The position numbers were made by a program, and so were the translations under genes. Of a stretch of DNA of 64,000 bases, positions 45,475 to 58,594 are shown in pieces (within the stretch, counting starts at the first letter, position 1; every line of letters begins with the position of its first letter). The notes beneath the pieces are model-generated. The model was not told the DNA's origin and ran no database searches. It worked only from the letters and a program-made list of their open reading frames with translations. The DNA is from Gonocerus acuteangulatus (taxonomy: Eukaryota; Arthropoda; Insecta; Hemiptera; Coreidae), in assembly GCA_946811695.1 (NCBI GenBank), contig OX328124.1, positions 56,674,603 to 56,738,602 of the forward strand. The letters are read 5' to 3'.

Positions 45475-47155
45475 TCCCTCGGGGTCAATTCACGTCAAAT
45501 CAACCAATTTTATTATATGTCCGTGCCATCATGCCTCAGATATTTTTCAGAATTTTTTCATGAATAGAGATGTATGAGGTAATCTCAAATTTTCAGATTT
45601 TTTTTTTTGAATGGAAGAGAAACAGTGTTAAGACCTTTACACACATTCTTTTTGTGTGGCATCACAGCATATAACTGAATCCGAAATTTACAGAATCTAC
45701 GATATGACTTTCAACTATACAAATTAGGTACCTAATAGTGAATATTCTAAAATTAATGTCATATGTCCTTATAATATAATAGGTTATAGTTTTATTGGTT
45801 GTAATAAATGTGTTGAGTTACTTTGAGCTCAGATAACCTTTAAATTTACATTTTACGAAGTTTTACGACATTTTAAGTGAACTTTTTTCTAAGAAAAAAA
45901 TGTTTTTTTTTTCACAACCACCAAAAACACAAGTTTTATTTTTTGAACATAGCAAGTACATTGTTTAATCATTCTAGAAAAAATTATGGGTAAAAATGCA
46001 GTTTCCAGCCCTCCAAACCGATTTCTTTCAAATTTTGCACAATAACGTATTTTGATGCACTAAACACGAATACAATGGAAAAAAACGTCGGATTTAATTA
46101 GGAAAGAAGTTATTAAGCACTTAAGTTCACTGTTATGCAGGTTATGAGAGCTATTAATCATAGCGAGTTGGATTGACTGGGGTTTTGTTATCTTCTTGAG
46201 CGAGCGTAGCGAGCGGAAACGCATAGCACGTATGCCCTTAAGCGACAGGCGACGATGCCCTTAAAATTGACAATATTTTCGAATAAATGGTTTCTGAACA
46301 TTTCAAATGAGAGTTCTCTGTTTCCCAATGTTACATATCTGCGCATGCGCGTGTTTACAAATACGCTGATGACGCCTAGTTTTATAACCTTCCTAACTTT
46401 AGTGCTTAATATTATATTCTATTAATTTTAGCGAGTTGGATTGACTGGGGTTTTGTTATCTTCTTGAGCGAGCGTAGCGAGCGGAAACGCATAGCATGTA
46501 TGCCTTAAAGTCGTCATTCATGCCTTAAAGTCGTCACAAATTTAGTTGTTTACATTAGCTCTCATAACCTGCATACCAGTGAACTTAAGTGCTTAATAAC
46601 TTCTTTCCTAGTTAAATCCGACGTTTTTTTTTATCGTATTCGTGTTTAGTGCATCAAAATACGTTATTGTGCAAAATTTGAAAGAAATCGGTTTGGAGGG
46701 CTGGAAACTGCATTTTTACCAAATTATGATGCATGTGGGTAATTGTGATTTCTGAGGTATGACTTACTGAACATCCTATTGAAGAAGTATAGAAAATAAC
46801 TTTGCGCGATTAGTGGGATGACACTATTGCCTATAGTATCACTATTATAGCTTATTTTGATAGAGAAAAGCATTAGCTTTAATTTGATACCAAGAACAGC
46901 CGGATTTGCTGAAAAAAGATGAAAAACACAAATGGTTTTCAAAACTGTTATCAGAAAGGGAGTAAACAAACAAAATCATGCAAAAAACAAGAATTTCAAA
47001 AAAATCCCCCTGGTTCAATTTTTGATAAAAAAATCTGAAAAAATTAATTTGAGATTATCTCATACATCTCTATTCATGAAAAAATGTTGAAAAATATCTA
47101 AAACATGACGGCACATAGCACTGGTCGTTTTGACATGAAATGACCCCTCGAAGAA
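45475..47155. mobile_element. Fold-back element with nested inverted arms
   Basis: Outer arms: 45480-45610 and 47030-47155 are reverse complements ('ttcatgaatagagatgtatga' is shared exactly). Inner arms: 45990-46155 and 46555-46715 are nearly perfect complements over about 165 bp. The sequences between inner and outer arms differ on the two sides, so one side has been replaced or rearranged. The centre (46156-46550) holds two direct copies of 'gcgagttggattgactgggg' with 'gagcgagcgtagcgagcgg' (about 46160 and 46432). No transposase is seen. The class is unknown. Confidence 0.7.
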
Positions 47156-48219
47156 AGTGGCACTGAACATTTCAGAAGTATTATATTGATAGCAAAATAA
47201 GATGATTTTCTATTTGCAGCTTTTTAAATCACACCAGACATAAGGTTTATTTAGAAACACGCTAAGATGAAGCAGTTCTTGCAAGACACTAATTTTGCTT
47301 TTATGAATTCTCCTATTTCCTCATCTGTTTGGAGAATGTCTCCCCTTTCGATACAATGGTTCTGAGACTTCGGTCACATCTGCCTTCTCTATTTGGATGG
47401 TGCTTCCAGTGAGAATTGGGAAACATCTACTCGAAAAGAGAATATTTACATTTCTTATTTAATATACTGAATAAATAAATTGATATACCCAGATAATTAA
47501 TGAAATTTAATTAATTCACACTCACAAAAAAAAAAAAAACATATCTTAATGAATTGTAAACATTATGTTTAAAGAAATAAGAAATTAACATAACTGAGTT
47601 GTTTAATGAGTCTTTTTTTTTTTTGTTGAATGTTTTACTGATTATATCCTCTATTCTCCGTAAAGTAAGGGCTAAAACAAAACAAAAAAAATGTAAAAAA
47701 AAAGAAGAAGAAATAAACAACTTTGACATAATCTAATTCAAGTGTATAATTTGTTATAACAAGACAGCATAATGAAAACAAATACAAAGTATGAACGAAA
47801 AGATATAGAGCAGACTATAATTTCCCAGTATTTATTTATCCTAATAGAATTAAACAAACAAACAAGTAGATACAAAGATACTTTAATACATGCATAAAAA
47901 CAAGCATTTTGACACAACGAGAACGTTTTATTTTGTCAATGTAGGCAACCTCTTTGTAAAATCAAGATGTAAAATATTTTTACATGTAGAAATATCTAAT
48001 TATAATTATCAACAATTTTGAGAGATTAATAACCCCTTTTACATCATACAAACTCCCACTGAAACTAATAAAACCATTATTACTGTACTTATGATAAACT
48101 TGAAAAACGGGGGACTCGTTTTAATCTCTTGAAGATTCTTCGGATGTAGGCTATCAGAAAACCAAAAAACATTCTCGTAGGGCTAAAGGGCGTTTCTTTA
48201 GCGCCCTTTTTAGAGGAGG

Positions 48220-48220
<1 letters not shown>
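47156..48220. other. Unassigned AT-rich DNA
   Basis: At 47253-47290 'acacgctaagatgaagcagttcttgc' looks like a diverged Helentron-like 3' end. No gene recognised. Confidence 0.4.

Positions 48221-48297
<77 letters not shown>
48220..48297. repeat. (GA)n microsatellite
   Basis: About 37 uninterrupted GA repeats. Confidence 0.97.
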
Positions 48298-48300
<3 letters not shown>

Positions 48301-49100
48301 GGTTAGCCGCTGAAGAAATAGCAGCCCTGTGGACGAGCCTAGGGGTAGTATATAATTAATTTAGAGGAGAGTTACCGCACGAGCGGCCAGCAACTCCAAA
48401 TATCCTTTCTGGGCAGTTTCAAGCAGAATGTTCCTACATTTCTCTCAAAGCTTAGCTCTTTTAATTTAATTCTCATATTTGATTTTTCATATTTATTGCT
48501 TGCTAATTATGATACAGACCATATTGCATAGTTGTAAGGATTCTCTCTTATAACTTTTGAAGTGTTCAGTATCACCCATAATATTACAATCACAATACAC
48601 TATTCTATGGACATTCGCATAGAATGCTACTCAAAGGGAGTTTAAAACTATCTTGATAATTCCAGACTGTTGGCCACTAATGTATGCCCAGTTAGTTCAG
48701 AAAGTACGAGCCCAAGAGAGGTTATAGGAGTGTAGGGACTTTTTTATTCATACCTTATACAATACCAGTCCATTGCCGTATACAATGCACTTAAAATAAA
48801 ATGTATAGAAATCGCTAATTTTGTATGATGCGCACTTCATGGAAGTTTTCGCAACGTAAAAATAAGATTTGTTAATGTAACCTTTTCTGTTTTATATTAA
48901 GGAATACGGTTATTTGAGGAAAACGAAAAAAAACGTTACTGTGCAATTTCACTACCGATCTTATTTCCCTACATACCTACCCTTTTGGTTGAACTCTAGG
49001 AGAAGAAACTTGGACTAAGGCAAACCCGAGTCATGGACCAAAACAATCAAATATGATTGAAAGTAGTCAGCTGATTCACAGTCAATATGACGTACATATA
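48298..49100. other. Unassigned DNA
   Basis: No feature recognised. Confidence 0.35.
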
Positions 49101-49101
49101 C

Positions 49102-49283
49102 GTTTATTTGACAAACGATAAAAAAAAAAAAGTTTTAGGTCGTAGCGAGGGGGGGGGGGGGGTAATTTTTTCTGGAAATTAAATTTAAATATTTTTAAAT
49201 TTAATTTCCAGAATCAATTACCCCCCCCCCTCGCTACGACCTAAAACTTTTTTAATCATATTTATCATTTTTTGTCAAATAAA
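49102..49283. repeat. Palindrome with G-run/C-run arms
   Basis: Left arm 49102-49188 contains 'ttaggtcgtagcgagg' plus a 14-G run; the right arm contains the complement with a C run, closing at 49283. The centre 'ttaaatttaaatatttttaa' is also palindromic. Small indels lie in the homopolymers only, which implies recent origin or active correction. Confidence 0.9.
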
Positions 49284-50505
49284 TTAAAATAAATAGTATT
49301 GCGATATTGTTTTACAGTTTTTTTATTAAGCAATTTTTGCTATTTTTTATTATATCCGTTTTCCTTTTCATTCTATTTCTACATTTCTCAATCAAAATTA
49401 TTTTTCTAGTGTATAGCAAGTTAGGCCAACGCTGTTTTCTTTTCTATTTTGCTAATTTGTTTTCGAAGTAGTTATTCCAATTCTCCTATGTAGTATCTAC
49501 CTAGTGTGCTTTTCCAGTTAACTTTGAATATATTATAATTAGTTTCCTTTAATTTAAATTCATTTTTAATGTGACTAATGTAATTTTTATTTCGATGTAG
49601 TATTTGCAAACTATCTTCCCAATATCTGTACATACCTACATGTCATTTTTTGTTTCAACTTATTGAATTAGGAATGAAGGAAAAATAACGGCATGCTTCC
49701 AGATTCAAAAATTAAAAAAAAAACAATGCATTTTCTAACCTACCTCAATCTACTCTAAATCCAGTTGAATTGTCTTATTTAAAAAAATTACTGATTTTTG
49801 CTTATTTATTTTAAGTTTTTTTTGTGTTAATAGAGTTTTCATTCGGTTCATCGATTGAGATCGCATTATTCTAGGAAATTTATTATCATCCTACTTAACA
49901 AATAAAGTTATAAAATTTGATGTAAGAAATTATGAGAAAAATAAACACGTCTAGTAGACCCGTGGATCAAGAATTCTCATGCGGGAGATGGGGGTTCGAG
50001 TTACGCCTGTAGCAGGTGGAGTTTCTTCCTTTCAGAGCCCGTTGAATTCCCTGCTTTATAATGGATATTTGGGAAGAGAAGTGCCGAACTAGAAAAAAAC
50101 AGAAATGAGCAGTTGTGGGATTTCACTAAGTATCTTCAAAACGATTGAAAAATCGTGATTTATTCTGATCCTTACATGAACCGGTGGTCCTATCACTTGT
50201 ATTTTATAAGTTCGCTTTTACATATTTTTTCTAAAAACGTTCTTAAATGTTCTGTAACGTGATTCGTCTCTCGTCCCTGAAGAATTTATTAATGAGATTT
50301 CCTGTCAAAACAAAAACAACAAAAAGAAAAAAAACTGTTCCACAAACCAAAAAAAGGTAATAGGTGAAACCTAGTAAATCAATACCATATAGTAGATGAG
50401 GAGAATGCCCCAAAAGAGAAACACTCAAATGAGGGACAGCTTGTTCTGATTGTTTGTTTGTGCCCAACTCTTTGGAAACCCTCACCAATCCAAGCTCACT
50501 TCCTT
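49284..50505. other. Unassigned DNA with a weak SINE fragment
   Basis: At 49950-50085 a tRNA-SINE-like stretch ('gatgggggttcgagttacgcc', then 'gagcccgttgaattccctgc') resembles S1/S2, degenerate. No gene recognised. Confidence 0.4.
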
Positions 50506-50638
50506 TTTAGCACTTTCCTCCGAAGGAAAGTAGCTATTGAGGTTGGACTCATGACGGAATTTTTGAAAAATTTCTTCAAATCTTTATCGATCCTACCTAG
50601 TAGACACCGAAAATGACCCCCGTTAAAATTTATATATA

Positions 50639-50712
<74 letters not shown>

Positions 50713-51333
50713 CTGTTAACACGATAGCGGCCAGAGTTTTTGTTTTTTCGTCACGAAACTTGGTATATAGCATTCAATTAGCAAACTTTTGAACGAGTTC
50801 GTTAACCACCAAAGTCGGTCCACCGGAAGGGGGGGTTTACCCCGAACCCAAAACACTTATTTGACTATGTCAGCCGTAATATTTGTTATAATTCAACGAA
50901 ACTTAGTATTCGTAGTGTTAATATAGAGAGAAAAGTGAGATATAAAAATGAACTAAATCGGTTCATTAGAAGGGGGGGTTTACTCCGGACCCACAATACC
51001 AATTCGCCACTACCAGCCGTGATTTTTGGTATATTTCGACGAAACTCGGTATTCGTAGTGCTAATCCACAGGTAAATATGTGTTGTAAAAATAAACGAAA
51101 TCGGTTCATTAGAAGGGGGGGGGGTTTACTCCGGACCCACAATACCAATTCGCCACTACCAGCCGTGATTTTTGGTATATTTCGACGAAACTCGGTATTC
51201 GTAGTGGTAATCTACAGGTAAATATGTGTTGTAAAAAGAAACTAAATCGGTTCATTAGAAGGGGGGGTTTACTCTGGACCCAAATTCCTAATATACTCAT
51301 ACCGGTCGTAATTTCAGCTGTATTGTAACGTTT
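50506..51333 (+). mobile_element. Helentron-like family G copy G2, 3'-truncated
   Basis: Starts TTAGCACTTTCCTC (50507-50520), has a TA tract at 50639-50702, and carries three internal units of about 142-145 bp from 50950, 51095 and 51235. It ends abruptly at 51333 in 'gtattgtaacg', so the 3' subterminal repeat and hairpin are absent. Frames that read through the units on the minus strand (for instance with 'VVANWYCGSGVNPP') reflect the repeat. Confidence 0.75.
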
Positions 51334-52184
51334 GGAGTAAATGACACAGTTACTGATGAACGGAATACTCCCACGGGTTGGTTGACCTTGTAACAGTGGG
51401 AAACCTCCCGGTTGTTTCACACATATCTGTCACCTGGGGCCCCCCTGCTTTAAATTATGTTAGGTAGACATTTTGAGAGTTAGCGCAGGCTAGTGGCAAC
51501 ACTGAGTGCAACCTCCTATTCTATTACATAGATATAGAATAATCTATGTTCTAGTATATTCCTTTTGCTGAGTTTTGTTTCGCTATATTGTGTGTTCCCC
51601 AAAAGACAGAAAATCCGCATATATGTTGTTATTTCATTTTGTGATTCCATAGAAGACATATATTATTTCTTAACCATTTATTCATTTTATTATTTAGGAC
51701 AACGTCCTGTTGAAACCTCTTTCAGTAAAGAGCTTGTTGAAAAAGGTTCCTGCTTCACCATGAGCGTTAATAACCTGCAGTAGCCCTAAGGCGTGACCGC
51801 AGCAATAGAAAAATAAATAAAAACCGCAAACCGCAGCTGGAATGATTGAATAAAGAGTCATGCCTAACTGATACCTTCCCGTATTTGGTGACAAGTTTTT
51901 TAACATTCCAATGAAAATAGGTTCTCGTTTCTTCATAATATTTATTCTCGGTCCAATGATAATTTACTTCTGGTTCAGTATGACAAATCATCAGTTGATT
52001 TAATTACTCAGATAGTTACGTTGACTGTGAAGATTACCAAGACATACGTAGGCGAAGCTCTCCCGTACACGCTCCGTTTTACTTGATACCATGGGCGTAT
52101 GTAAGGAGAGGACTACAGCCCCCCACCCCTTTTTGACTTGACCGGTAAAATGTGTCACAAATCACCTTAAAAATAAAATAAGAT
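51334..52184. other. Unassigned DNA
   Basis: 51340-51500 is less AT-rich ('cctcccggttgtttcacaca') without a recognised feature. No gene recognised. Confidence 0.35.
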
Positions 52185-52570
52185 CACTTACAAGGGGAGT
52201 ATACAGCGATGGGGTCACCGATTTGGACCAATTTTTTTCTGGTGATTCTACATAGAAAAATAGTCGACACGTGTCCGACCGTTCCGTCCAATGCGCCTTA
52301 GGAGCCGAGAAATAAAATAAAATAGGTTGAAAGTGCTTTATTTTATATATCGAGTTTAGAAAATGATATCGACATGATTCTTTCACCAATTCATTTGTTT
52401 TATAGAGTAGATTAAAAGAAAAATATAGTCGTTAAAAAATAATTTATATTTCCTCCAATATATTCAAAAATATGCTATCGTTTTCAGGTACACTAGTATT
52501 ATACATTTTTTTTACACCAAAAATAATTGCAGATTTAAAATCAGCACCTAAAGAAACCCTTATATATTGA
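52185..52570 (+). repeat. Dispersed repeat family A, longest copy
   Basis: Aligns with 3049-3222 (same strand) and the complement of 3470-3862. It ends near 52570 ('agaaaccctta'). Confidence 0.75.
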
Positions 52571-52675
52571 ATATCATTGAAAACAAAAAATAATGATTTT
52601 TCCTAGTCTGGAAGAGACTAAAAATTTGTAAGCGAAAAGGTAATGTAACGTAAGAAAGACTCCTTTTTAGCACTT

Positions 52676-52821
52676 TCCTCCGAAGGAAAGTAGCTATTGA
52701 GGTTGGACTCATGACGGAATTTTTGAAAAATTTCTTCAAATCTTTATCGATCCTACCTAGTAGACACCGAAAATGAACCCCGTTAAAATTTATATATATC
52801 TATATATATATATATATATGC

Positions 52822-52920
<99 letters not shown>

Positions 52921-53968
52921 TGTTAACACGATAGCGGCCAGAGTTTTTGTTTTTTCGTCACGAAACTTGGTATATAGCATTCAATTAGCAAACGATTGAA
53001 CGAGTTCGTTAACCACCAAAGTCGGTCCACCGGAAGGGGGGGTTTACCCCGAACCCAAAACACTAATTTGACTATGTCAGCCGTAATATTTGTTATATTT
53101 CAACGAAACTTGGTATTCGTAGTGGTAATATAGAGAGAAAAGTGAGATATAAAAATGAACTAAATCGGTTCATTAGAAGGGGGGGGTTTACTCCGGACCC
53201 ACAATACCAATTCGCCACTACCAGCCGTGATGTTTGGTATATTTCGATGAAACTCGGTATTCGTAGTGGTAATCCACTGGTAAATAACTGTTGTAAAAAT
53301 AAACTAAATCGGTTCATTAGGAGGGGGGGTTTACTCCGGACCCACAATACCAATTCGCCACTACCAGCCGTGATTTTTGGTATATTTCGACGAAACTCGG
53401 TATTCGTAGTGGTAATCTACAGGTAAATATGTGTTGTAAAAATAAACTAAATCGGTTCATTAGAAGGGGGGGTTTACTCCAGACCCAAATTCCTAATATA
53501 CTAATACCGATCGTAATTTCTGCTGTATTGTAACGAAACGCGGTATACGTCATGGGTAACTCATGAGAAAGAAGTGTTGTAAAAATGAGCTTAATCGGTC
53601 AATCGGAAAGCGGGGGTTTAATTTGTAATATATTTCAATAGAAAAGCCCGTCAGACGTAGGTTCACCAGCCGCCGCAAGGAGCGCTTTCTACCACTAGAG
53701 TGACTGTATCCTGTCCCTGCGTTAGATCAAAATACGATAATATGAGTTTTTTTGTATTTATTACGTAGTGTAATAGGTACCATGTGTAAACATAACTCTG
53801 GGAGCAAATTAATAATTTATCAGTTACTCATTACAAATTTAAAAGAGAACTATTCATGTTATTATTTTATTTATGTAGGATATTTTAACCAAATTGTTCT
53901 GGAAAGCAGTCTACACTACCCAAATTCTGAGGAAAGTGCTTAGTTATGCAGCTCCTGCGTGACGGACG
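52676..53968 (+). mobile_element. Helentron-like family G copy G3, complete
   Basis: 5' AGCACTTTCCTC (52679-52690) and its exact complement GAGGAAAGTGCT (53929-53940) lie close to the ends; a GCAG-CTC-CTGC hairpin (53948-53958) and 'gtgacggacgtttt' close the element. The TA tract is at 52790-52917. Three internal units of about 145 bp follow (from about 53150). The site 'ataggtaccatg' at about 53772 is where copy G1 carries the hAT insertion, so G3 shows the empty target. It has no coding capacity. Confidence 0.8.
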
Positions 53969-54109
53969 TTTTGCAAGTAAAGCTCTTCCGGTTGAGAATT
54001 ACTGAGTCTGCTATAGTTTTCTTGTATTAGCATTATCCCTGCTTATGAGGAAATCTCATTAATTAACCCTTTGAATTAAAATTTGTAGACATGCTAATAT
54101 TTCTTTCAG

Positions 54110-54215
54110 GACTTTCCGAAGGATTGAGCACTCATGGAAGAATTTTAGAAAACGTTCTTCAAATCAAATTCTTCATTGATGCTACATACTAGATTCAGAA
54201 AATGTCCAGCATTAA

Positions 54216-54283
<68 letters not shown>

Positions 54284-54915
54284 AGTTAGCTTGATACCCG
54301 ACGCAGTTTTTGTTTTTTTTTTACGCCGCGAAACTTGGTGTATGGCACTCCCCTTGCAAACAAGTGACGAGTTGGTCCACCTGGAGGGGATTACCCTGGC
54401 CAAATTACTAATTTACCCGTACCAGCCGTAATTTGTGATATATTGCAAGAAATACGACATTCGATAAACGTCGTGGGCATCTGAAGAGAAGATGTTTTTG
54501 TAAAAATAAACTGAATCGATTCATTTGAAAGAGAGGTTTAATCCGGACCCAAATTAGTAATTTTCTCATATCTGTCTTTACTTTCTGTCTTATTGTAACG
54601 AAGCTCGGAATACATCGCGAGTTTCTCGGGGCAAATATGTGTTATACAAATAAACTAAATGGGTAATTAGAAGTTGGTGTGTACTCGGTATTATGTCCAA
54701 ATTGAATTAAGCTGCCAAACTGGCTTGGGAATGTGTTTTTACTTCTATATCCAGAAGCGCAAAACATAGGCGTGTCCAATTTCCGCTGTTCATTGTGCCA
54801 GCTAATTATTAAAGTTATAAAATATCAGAACTATTCATGTTTTGCATCACTAGGCATTAGAACGTTATGGAAATACGCTAAGATGGCCCAGTTCCTGAGA
54901 ATGAGAATTTTTTTT
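54110..54915 (+). mobile_element. Degenerate Helentron-like copy of family G type
   Basis: 'ctttccgaagga', a TA tract (54221-54281), 'cgcgaaacttggtgtatggca' and 'gaacgag'-like text follow the G order with many changes. A 3'-like 'acgctaagatggcccagttcctg' lies at 54876-54898. It is an old copy. Confidence 0.6.
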
Positions 54916-55340
54916 CACTATAATTTAGGCTGTGAGTGTAAGTAGTGTTTAGTAGCGATAAGGGTGTAAGCAGGCTGGTGGTTAGTTAGGTCGAAATTAA
55001 TTATATGCCCGTTTCCCTCCACTTATCTCATCCCCAAAACCACAAGAACCCCTGCCCTTTCTCTCTAATCAAACCCCTAACAAAACTACTTTCCTTGTTC
55101 TACCCTTTAAATAAAATGAACATTTCTTTTTTTTAAGCTGAACTATTTAAAGCCCTTAATAGCAATATAATTGTAAATTACGCTAATGTACGTGTTCCCT
55201 TGTAATCCGTCTATCAGTTGTACTATAAAAACTTAGAATGTAAACTCTTATAATAATACATTGGTCCAAAAATGCTTTCTTTTTGTGCTGGATACATTAT
55301 TTATTTTAGCCATAGCCAAGTAATTCCCCGACTTTATATT

Positions 55341-55399
<59 letters not shown>

Positions 55400-57100
55400 T
55401 TATTTGCAAATTATATATAATACATAAAACACACACACACATATATATTTATATATACATATGTATACAGGACTCCTCACCGAAAATAAGTTAAGAAAAA
55501 AAAAAGAATGCTATGTATGGTTGTTCTGGGAAATTGCGAGGCATTGAATGATTGTAAATCATGTGAAAAATTAGAATTATTCCGTTAAGTGCATTGTTAT
55601 TATTAGTTGGTCACTCTATTACGGTAAGGTACTGGGCTCAAGAAAGCTACTAAGGGAAATAAATCTTCGCAGACAAGAGACAGGGAACGTTTGACATTGT
55701 AAAAATGCCTTTACATTCAGATTTCTCTGAATCTATTCAAGATTCGGGTGTAAAAATATTCTCTTGTCCTAGTCCTTTCATCCTCTGTTCTCTATACATT
55801 CCTCCAAACAAACCTTTGCCTTAACATGAAATTCTGAATTTCCGTAACTATTTAATGACAGGTGGTGAATACAATTCGAATGGAGAATATCCAGCTCGGG
55901 TGTTTGCTAAAATCTCAGTACTTTCCTTCAAACTCTTCCATATATCTCCACCATATCTCCCAATTCTTCGACTAACTGGCGCACAGATCCGCATTGACTT
56001 CGCGATCTCATAGATTTATTCGTATTCTGAGGACATTCTAATCTTCAATTACGGCCCTCAATAACAACCCCTCTGATCACACTAGAAACATGCGGAAATT
56101 TTCCGTCCGTGCTTCCATATCGGTTCATCCCGTTGACGTCTTAAACGGGCGTTCATTCAAATGGAATGGGGGGGGGGGGGAGGAAACGCACAAAAAGTGA
56201 CGACACTTTCAATATTCCCTTATGTGTATATTTTTTTTAATGAGAAATAATTCTGTATGCGCTAAATGAGTCAAAAAGAAAATGCATATTTCTAATGGCT
56301 AGAATCGTTTATTCGGGTGGTTTTTATTTTTGATTAGCGTTTTTGAACTAAAACGGGAAATACCCACGGAGGGGGCTTACTTCCGGACAGATGTCTCCTG
56401 AAATATTTGTTTCTTTGGAAAATCGTATTTACAAGAGAACAATAAACTTATATGGATGATCATACTTTCATTATTCATCTTAATTTAAGAAAGTTTGATG
56501 ATTTATAAAATTAGTAGAAGTTTAGGATTGGGATTTTAGTAGAAATAAAAAAATACAGAGGATATAGGGCTAATCTGGGACTAGTCTCTGGAGCCAATTA
56601 CCAATCACAGGCTCCAGCAGGCTTCGGGGAGTAGTTAGGAACCAATCAAAGCTCAGGGTTCCAACGGACCCTCTCTATCTACCACCTACAGGCTAACTTG
56701 GATATATTCTACAAGTTGACATTTCTCATTTCCAACTTATAAATCTCTATGTCCAGTTTCTCTTATTTATGTTTGTTGTCCAACGTCCTGTTTATGTTAT
56801 ACCAACAAATCACAGAGGTATCCACAGTTGGGCTATTCGTAACCAACACTACCGAATAATTCCTAATACTAGCATAATTATTACTTTCATTATATTTTCT
56901 TGAAGTATATCTTTCTTTTAATACCCTAGTGATATATACCAATCCATTTTATAGAAGAATTTAAAGAATTAATTTTCAATTAATGAAGCCAGGAATACAA
57001 TTTTGCATGGATCAAAATAGACGTAAAGGTGTTCAAGAAACGCACTTTCCCACAGTTGGCCGGGTCTTAGAGTTAACAGAAACCTCGCTATGTACACGAT
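54916..57100. other. Unassigned DNA
   Basis: A TA tract lies at 55344-55397 and a 13-G run at about 56168-56180. No gene recognised. Confidence 0.4.
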
Positions 57101-57840
57101 AATACTGGTGGTTGGATATCAAGGACAGAGCTGCGGTGAGGCGTTATTTGAGATTACCAAGGGATGTTACGTCCATGTGGAACGTACGGATGGAGGCTTG
57201 GGGTGTCTTGGGTGAGCTTCCTTGTCCCTGGGTAAACTATTGGCCGACTCCAGCGTTTGGGAACTCAGAGCTGCATACAGTTCGAGGGCTGTATCCAGAA
57301 GCTTGCGGAATGCGAGTTGAGACAGCGATTGAACGAGGACGCCTTCTATTCAACGGCAAGGATACAACGGTGGGTCGAGAAGCTACATTTATTCCTCCAT
57401 CGATCGTGGTTCCCTGAGGGAATCTTTGAAACGCAACGCCTCAACTCACTGGATCTCTGCAGGCGCAGGTGCAATGCCGGCGAGGGACTTTATCCAGTTT
57501 TGCCATGCTCAAATTCTACGCTTCTGTCTGCTGTTATAATGTCCAAGGCCACAGAAATTATGGTTTGCCGGTCAGGTTAGGAACATGTTGAGGCGGCCTC
57601 CCATGTGCTTCCAAACTGTTATGTATCTTATGGTGGTCGGGTTCAGCCTCAAGATTGAATGGTGAGAGCGCTGAATATAAGTTTTCTTGCGCTAGGTATG
57701 AGGTCCACGTAGGGACTAACATGGACTTCCTTAGTTGTATGCGGAGGCGTGACATTGTAAGAATGAGTGAAGAGCAGAGTGCATATCGTTGGCTCCTTAG
57801 CTTGATGATCTCCAACGGAGGAAGTATGCTGGGATGCTAG
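57100..57840 (+). pseudogene. R2-clade-like LINE remnant (thumb and Cys-rich region)
   Basis: The frame from 57112 reads 'DIKDRAAVRRYLRLPRDVTS', matching the D-x-x-VR-x-x-L-x-LP-x-D motif after the RT of R2-type elements, followed by WGVLGELP where R2 has GGLG-I/V-P. A second frame (57257-57580) has RRCNAGEGLYPVLPCSNST, resembling the R2 knuckle CR-x-GC-x-A-x-ETL-x-H-x-L-x-x-C with the TL-x-H part damaged. The region is more GC-rich than its surroundings. At least one frameshift is present. The RT core is absent. R2 elements usually sit in 28S rDNA; here no rDNA is seen, so this is a relative or a stray copy. Confidence 0.5.
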
Positions 57841-58385
57841 GGGTTAGGGAGACTATTGGAATTATGACAGGAGTTTTCCAGAATCGGGTGCGGGGAACGT
57901 CCTGTACTGTCAGCTGGGTGTATAGAGTCATAAGTCGCTAGGGATCTGAGAGCCCATGGCGTATCAACATAATATGTTGATAGAGTATATTATGGCCTTC
58001 ATGCTATTGCTAAGAGTGCGCTGAAGGGGTTTTGCATTCTTTTGAGCAGGTGGAGGACTCATTTCATCACAGGAAAGCCTCAACCATTTTGATGAGGTTG
58101 TAAGTTGTTTTATTGTAACGTAGAATTACATTTGTCATTTAGTTATTGCGCTTAAATATATTTTACTCTTTTATTTAATTATGTATTTTTTTTTTCACTA
58201 TGCATTAATATTTTATTATTATTTATATTTATTCTGTATTTTTTCAATTTATTTTTATTTATTTTATGTTATTATTTAATATATTTAGTTATATATTTTA
58301 ATTTGTTTGTAAGTGTGCACATACGTGTACGTAAATACAAAAAGAAAAAAGTGTGTGTGTGTGTGTATGTATATATATATATATC

Positions 58386-58417
<32 letters not shown>

Positions 58418-58590
58418 TGTATGTGAGTGTATTGTGCACAATCTTGAAGCCTTAATAATAGTTCGAGGTTTACGACATTGAGTAAAAATGTACTATGCCT
58501 GATTCAAAAGATGATGTCCGTTAAGAACCAAAATTCTACCACTGAAGTGGTGAAAGTGAAACCACAATTTATCAAATAAATGAGCAGACA
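57841..58590. other. Unassigned DNA with CA/TG-rich patches
   Basis: 57841-58060 may continue the R2-like remnant, but no motif is legible. (TG)n patches are at 58352-58430. Confidence 0.35.
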
Positions 58591-58594
58591 AAAA

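Noticed and set aside
50966..53553. Minus-strand frames with repeated 'VVANWYCGSGVNPP' text
   Set aside because: They follow the ~145-bp internal units of family G, differ in frame between copies and have no domain.
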